Position numbers and translations under genes: made by a program. From Clostridia bacterium (lineage in GTDB: Bacteria; Bacillota; Clostridia; Oscillospirales; Acutalibacteraceae), in contig JAFQEL010000044.1 in assembly GCA_017399065.1 (NCBI GenBank), positions 1 to 35,712 on the forward strand: a DNA stretch of 35,712 bases, in the 5' to 3' direction. This document shows, piece after piece, positions 33,268 through 35,712 of the stretch (positions within the stretch are counted from its first letter, which is position 1; every line of letters begins with the position of its first letter). Under the pieces are notes generated by a model that saw nothing but the letters and a program-made list of their open reading frames with translations, searched no databases and was not told the DNA's origin.

Positions 33268-34563
33268 TTACTCTCCGACGATATTCTGTATATCTTTAAC
33301 ATTCAGGTCACGCAGTTTCTTTACCTGTTTGACAGACAGTGCGGCGGCAGTACCGGCAGCTTCGCCCAGAGCGATGCAGACGGACATAATACGGAAATTG
33401 GAGTGGGCGAGGTGAGAGCCGCTGATATTTCTTCCTGACAGCAGCAGTCCCTCCACATTTTTCGGCAGCAGACATCCATAAGGAATCGTATAATCTCCGG
33501 ATTGCTTCCATTCTTTTTGAATTCCTGTCTTGTCAAGGCTGGCTCCGGTCAGATTATGTACGTCAAAATTGAAAAATGCTCTGCGAACTACCCAATTTTC
33601 GTGTATTCTTGCCTCAAGAATATCTTCCGCTGTCAAAGAGGCAAGACCCTCAAAGTGTCTGGTTTCACGGATGCCCAGCAGGGAAGCACTGCTCATAAGC
33701 CAGCACTTCTCATAGCCCGGTACATATTCTCTAAGAAAACGAAGAATAGGCATAATCTGACTGCGGCAGGTAAGCAAGCCTTCGGTAATACTTTCAGCGT
33801 CGGTGCCGTCAATGCCGATGGCATTGGTCATATTGACGCAGACTGTTCCGGGTTCGGGCTGTCGGTAAAGCAGCACATGCCCTGCAGGGAAGGGGAGCAG
33901 CTCTTTTGCCAGAGCCTGCAGCTCTCCTTTTTCGGTTTCTACTTTGGATTCGAAGCTGCCGGGGAAGACCGCACGGTCATAGTCCACACCGCCGATTTTG
34001 AACATCAGGGTACAGGGCTGCATTTTACCGTCGGATTCCCGTCCCTTATAAAAAGGTACGCCCGCGGCAGCGGCAACATCGCCGTCACCGGTGGCATCAA
34101 CAACACATTTCGCGCGGATGACACCGCGGCCGGTTTTGTTCTGGATGATAACACCCTGTATGCAACCGTCTTCCACTATAGCACCGCAGACCAAGGTTTT
34201 GTAAAGTATCCGAACATTGCTTTCACGCATCATTTCTTCAAGCACAATCATTTGCAGATCGTGCGGAATGGCTGCCCAATCACAGCGATTCTCCTCCGCC
34301 CAAATAAACTCCGGATCAATCTCATGAGAACGGCTGAAAATTTCCTGCATTATCTTACTGGAAGAACGGCCGCCCCAATGTGACATCATACCGGAAGTAG
34401 CGATTCCGCCCAGACATTCCAATGCTTCCGCAATCATAACGGAAACACCTTCACGACCTGCTCGCAAAGCGGCACCGATACCTGCAGGACCGCTTCCGCA
34501 TACCAAAACATCTACATCGGCAATTACGGGAAGACAACCGCTTTCTTCAATAAATTGCTGCAT
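33268..34563 (-). CDS. FAD-dependent oxidoreductase (FAD_oxidored family)
   Basis: A 431-residue flavoprotein behind CAGGAGGATTCTCTT. The N-terminal Rossmann fold is VDVLVCGSGPAGIGAALRAG (GxGxxG, about residues 17-36) followed by the acidic ribose-binding residue in IAEALECLGG. A second FAD motif is CVVDATGDGDVAAAAGVPF, and the C-terminus has GLLLSGRNISGSHLAHSNFRIM and IALGEAAGTAAAL. This pattern is typical of the FAD_oxidored group often linked to polysaccharide or carboxylic acid metabolism; the substrate is not predictable. No covalent-FAD motif or iron-sulfur cluster is visible. It is preceded by its own regulatory region. By eye the gene is GC-richer than its right neighbour. Confidence 0.9.
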   Translation of the reverse strand: MQQFIEESGCLPVIADVDVLVCGSGPAGIGAALRAGREGVSVMIAEALECLGGIATSGMMSHWGGRSSSKIMQEIFSRSHEIDPEFIWAEENRCDWAAIPHDLQMIVLEEMMRESNVRILYKTLVCGAIVEDGCIQGVIIQNKTGRGVIRAKCVVDATGDGDVAAAAGVPFYKGRESDGKMQPCTLMFKIGGVDYDRAVFPGSFESKVETEKGELQALAKELLPFPAGHVLLYRQPEPGTVCVNMTNAIGIDGTDAESITEGLLTCRSQIMPILRFLREYVPGYEKCWLMSSASLLGIRETRHFEGLASLTAEDILEARIHENWVVRRAFFNFDVHNLTGASLDKTGIQKEWKQSGDYTIPYGCLLPKNVEGLLLSGRNISGSHLAHSNFRIMSVCIALGEAAGTAAALSVKQVKKLRDLNVKDIQNIVGE

Positions 34564-34658
34564 AAGAGAATCCTCCTGATTGTTTTAAACTTTTTGCCTC
34601 GTTTATCGCGGTAATTCAAACCGCCGAAGTGGTATTGGAAATATTAAGGAATATGGAT

Positions 34659-34705
34659 ATTATAACTGTTCCAATTTACTTGTTTTGGAGTCAGACAAAT
34701 TGGAA
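34659..34705 (-). promoter_or_regulatory. promoter and inverted repeat upstream of the oxidoreductase
   Basis: On the minus strand a perfect TATAAT (34659-34664) lies 96 bp before the start. Next to it is a perfect 9-bp inverted repeat, TTCCAATTT and AAATTGGAA, with a 19-base centre (34669-34705). No good -35 box is seen, as in activator-dependent promoters, so the repeat is a plausible binding site. Confidence 0.45.
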
Positions 34706-34762
34706 TTTGTTGAACTGATAAGCAAAAATTTTATTGTTACTACCAAAGGCATTTAAAACAAT

Positions 34763-35392
34763 CTATCTCGTCCAAGCATATTCATACATATCTATTCCTG
34801 ATTCATTCTTCTCAAGACATTTTATTTCATGTAGACATAAATCAATCGCTTCACCTATAAACTCATCCGACATTTCTCTGGTAAAAAAGAATATATCCTG
34901 TTCCTCTATAGGAATAAAATAAGAATCCATCCTCTTACGAAAATCTTCTGCATCAAATGAGCATAGATTATTGATTATCTCCTCACTAAAGTTTTCAGGA
35001 ATCAACAAATCATTTACTAAATTATATTTCTTAATAATATAACCATTTACTATTGCATAATCTCTGTGTAGCCTTTCGACATTGCCTGGAATCATCGGAT
35101 TCCAGTGATACTTATCATAAACAAAACGTCTATATAGCACATCCTGCACCAAATGAAGATAATATCCTAAGTAAAAATCATCTTCTCGCATTTTCTCTCC
35201 AAACATTTGTCGAAAAGAATCAAAATCATACGTCTTTTTTTGCCCATCAAACACATTAATTTTCAAATGACTATTTCCATTATATCCAGCATCAACTATT
35301 ACCGACCCATATTTTAACCTATGGACATCTCTAAAAGAATATCTTTTTATCAATTCATTTGTTATTGCCAAATGAACAATGCTTGACGCCAT
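34763..35392 (-). CDS. zinc-dependent phospholipase C-like protein
   Basis: A 209-residue protein. The start at 35392 (MASSIVHLAI) is preferred because GAAGGA lies 11 bases upstream; ATG codons at 35404 and 35401 are also possible. The pattern fits the zinc-dependent phospholipase C family (PF00882): SSIVHLAITNELI with an early His, an Asp in VIVDAGYNG, then His in SHLKI, and LGYYLHLVQDVLYRRFV (HxxxD). No signal peptide is visible, so it is probably cytoplasmic and may act on phosphate esters other than phospholipids. The gene is clearly more AT-rich than the rest of the window and stands beside the hairpin array, which suggests recent acquisition. Confidence 0.65.
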   Translation of the reverse strand: MASSIVHLAITNELIKRYSFRDVHRLKYGSVIVDAGYNGNSHLKINVFDGQKKTYDFDSFRQMFGEKMREDDFYLGYYLHLVQDVLYRRFVYDKYHWNPMIPGNVERLHRDYAIVNGYIIKKYNLVNDLLIPENFSEEIINNLCSFDAEDFRKRMDSYFIPIEEQDIFFFTREMSDEFIGEAIDLCLHEIKCLEKNESGIDMYEYAWTR

Positions 35393-35531
35393 AATTATCA
35401 TCATCCTTCATTTTAATCTTCATACATGCAAGAATGTACAAAATCAAATTTTCATCTCTTCGACCTATTCTTATTTGTCGAACTGATTATATCACACATA
35501 ATTTGAATTTACAATCGGATGCGGGTGTATA

Positions 35532-35700
35532 CAGTGAAGTATCAGCAAAGCCGATGTGAAGTTATGGCGATGCCATAGTGAAGTTTTGTGCTAACGCACA
35601 AAGTGAAGTTAAGTTTGCCTAAAAACACTTGCGAAGCAAACTTCACTGCGTAAGCAACTTCACTTACAAAGTGAACTTCACTTGCCGTAAGGCAAACTAA
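35532..35700. repeat. array of short hairpins separated by a constant GTGAAGT spacer
   Basis: GTGAAGT occurs at 35534, 35556, 35578 and 35603, and its inverse ACTTCAC at 35640, 35657 and 35675. Between them lie different small palindromes: ATGGC-GAT-GCCAT, TTGTGC-TAAC-GCACAA, TTTGC-GAA-GCAAA, TTGCCG-TAA-GGCAA. The spacer is constant while the stems vary with matching arms. The array reaches nearly to the window edge and may continue. No open frame or CRISPR-type spacing is present. Confidence 0.85.
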
Positions 35701-35712
35701 GTTTTCAAAAAA

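Noticed and set aside
33502-34383. 293-residue plus-strand open frame
   Set aside because: It is the antisense shadow of the FAD oxidoreductase, whose motifs are unmistakable on the minus strand.
35532-35700. CRISPR array
   Set aside because: The constant piece is only seven bases, the distances vary from 17 to 25 bases and the orientation switches; the variable parts are palindromes.

Overview
The window looks like a chromosomal segment of a low-to-mid GC Gram-positive anaerobe, most likely a gut Clostridia of the Ruminococcus/Oscillospiraceae type. This is inferred from strong AGGAGG-type ribosome binding sites, TTGATT-N17-TATAAT-like promoters, Clostridia-type lipoproteins, zinc-ribbon envelope proteins and the gene families present; no rRNA or other taxonomic marker is in the window. 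Start codons were chosen from ribosome binding sites, and several differ from the longest open frame.

Region by region. (1) 1-7705: a plus-strand operon of nine genes, cut at the left edge: an SPFH-type protein with C-terminal zinc ribbons, a DUF4428-like protein with an Asn/Gln-rich repeat tail, a 52-residue membrane protein (ATGA overlap), a zinc-ribbon membrane protein, a TPM-domain membrane protein, two small soluble proteins and two lipoproteins, ending in a strong terminator. It reads as a cell-envelope or stress module, but its function is unknown. (2) 7740-8060: a small repeat element that imitates the 3' end of a tRNA, then tRNA-Arg(ACG) on the minus strand with its own promoter and terminator. 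(3) 8150-12533, minus strand: a DHHW protein and an MBOAT O-acyltransferase, which form an envelope polymer acylation cassette, and a secreted alpha/beta hydrolase. (4) 12720-15410, plus strand: a large membrane protein and an MscS channel. (5) 15441-16190: a 76-bp tandem repeat of terminator-like hairpins, interrupted by a roughly 290-bp palindromic repeat element. (6) 16184-22779: a compact phage head and DNA-packaging module (terminase small and large subunits, portal, prohead protease, major capsid, two connectors and a terminal chimera of a tail-completion-like domain and a tail-fibre-like domain). All main frames are open, yet no integrase, regulator, replication, tail-tube, tape-measure or lysis gene is present. 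(7) 22812-24380: a DapA-family aldolase/lyase and a DivIVA-like coiled-coil protein. (8) 24395-27343: a housekeeping operon with a PHP phosphoesterase, TrmB, thiamine pyrophosphokinase and a HAD hydrolase. (9) 27350-30139: GlmS (minus) and a divergent M14 carboxypeptidase homologue that has lost its zinc ligands. (10) 30314-33196: a very acidic, probably highly expressed secreted protein and a convergent lipoprotein, separated by terminators. (11) 33268-35392, minus strand: a FAD-dependent oxidoreductase and an AT-rich zinc-dependent phospholipase C-like protein that may have been acquired. (12) 35532 to the right edge: an array of short, different hairpins separated by a constant GTGAAGT spacer.

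The observations most worth pursuing are the tail-less capsid/packaging module with its odd start codons, the hairpin array at the right edge, the tRNA-mimicking repeat, the 76-bp terminator tandem array, the inactive-looking M14 protein and the Asp-to-Cys change in the TrmB motif. All family assignments come from reading motifs by eye; no database search was possible.
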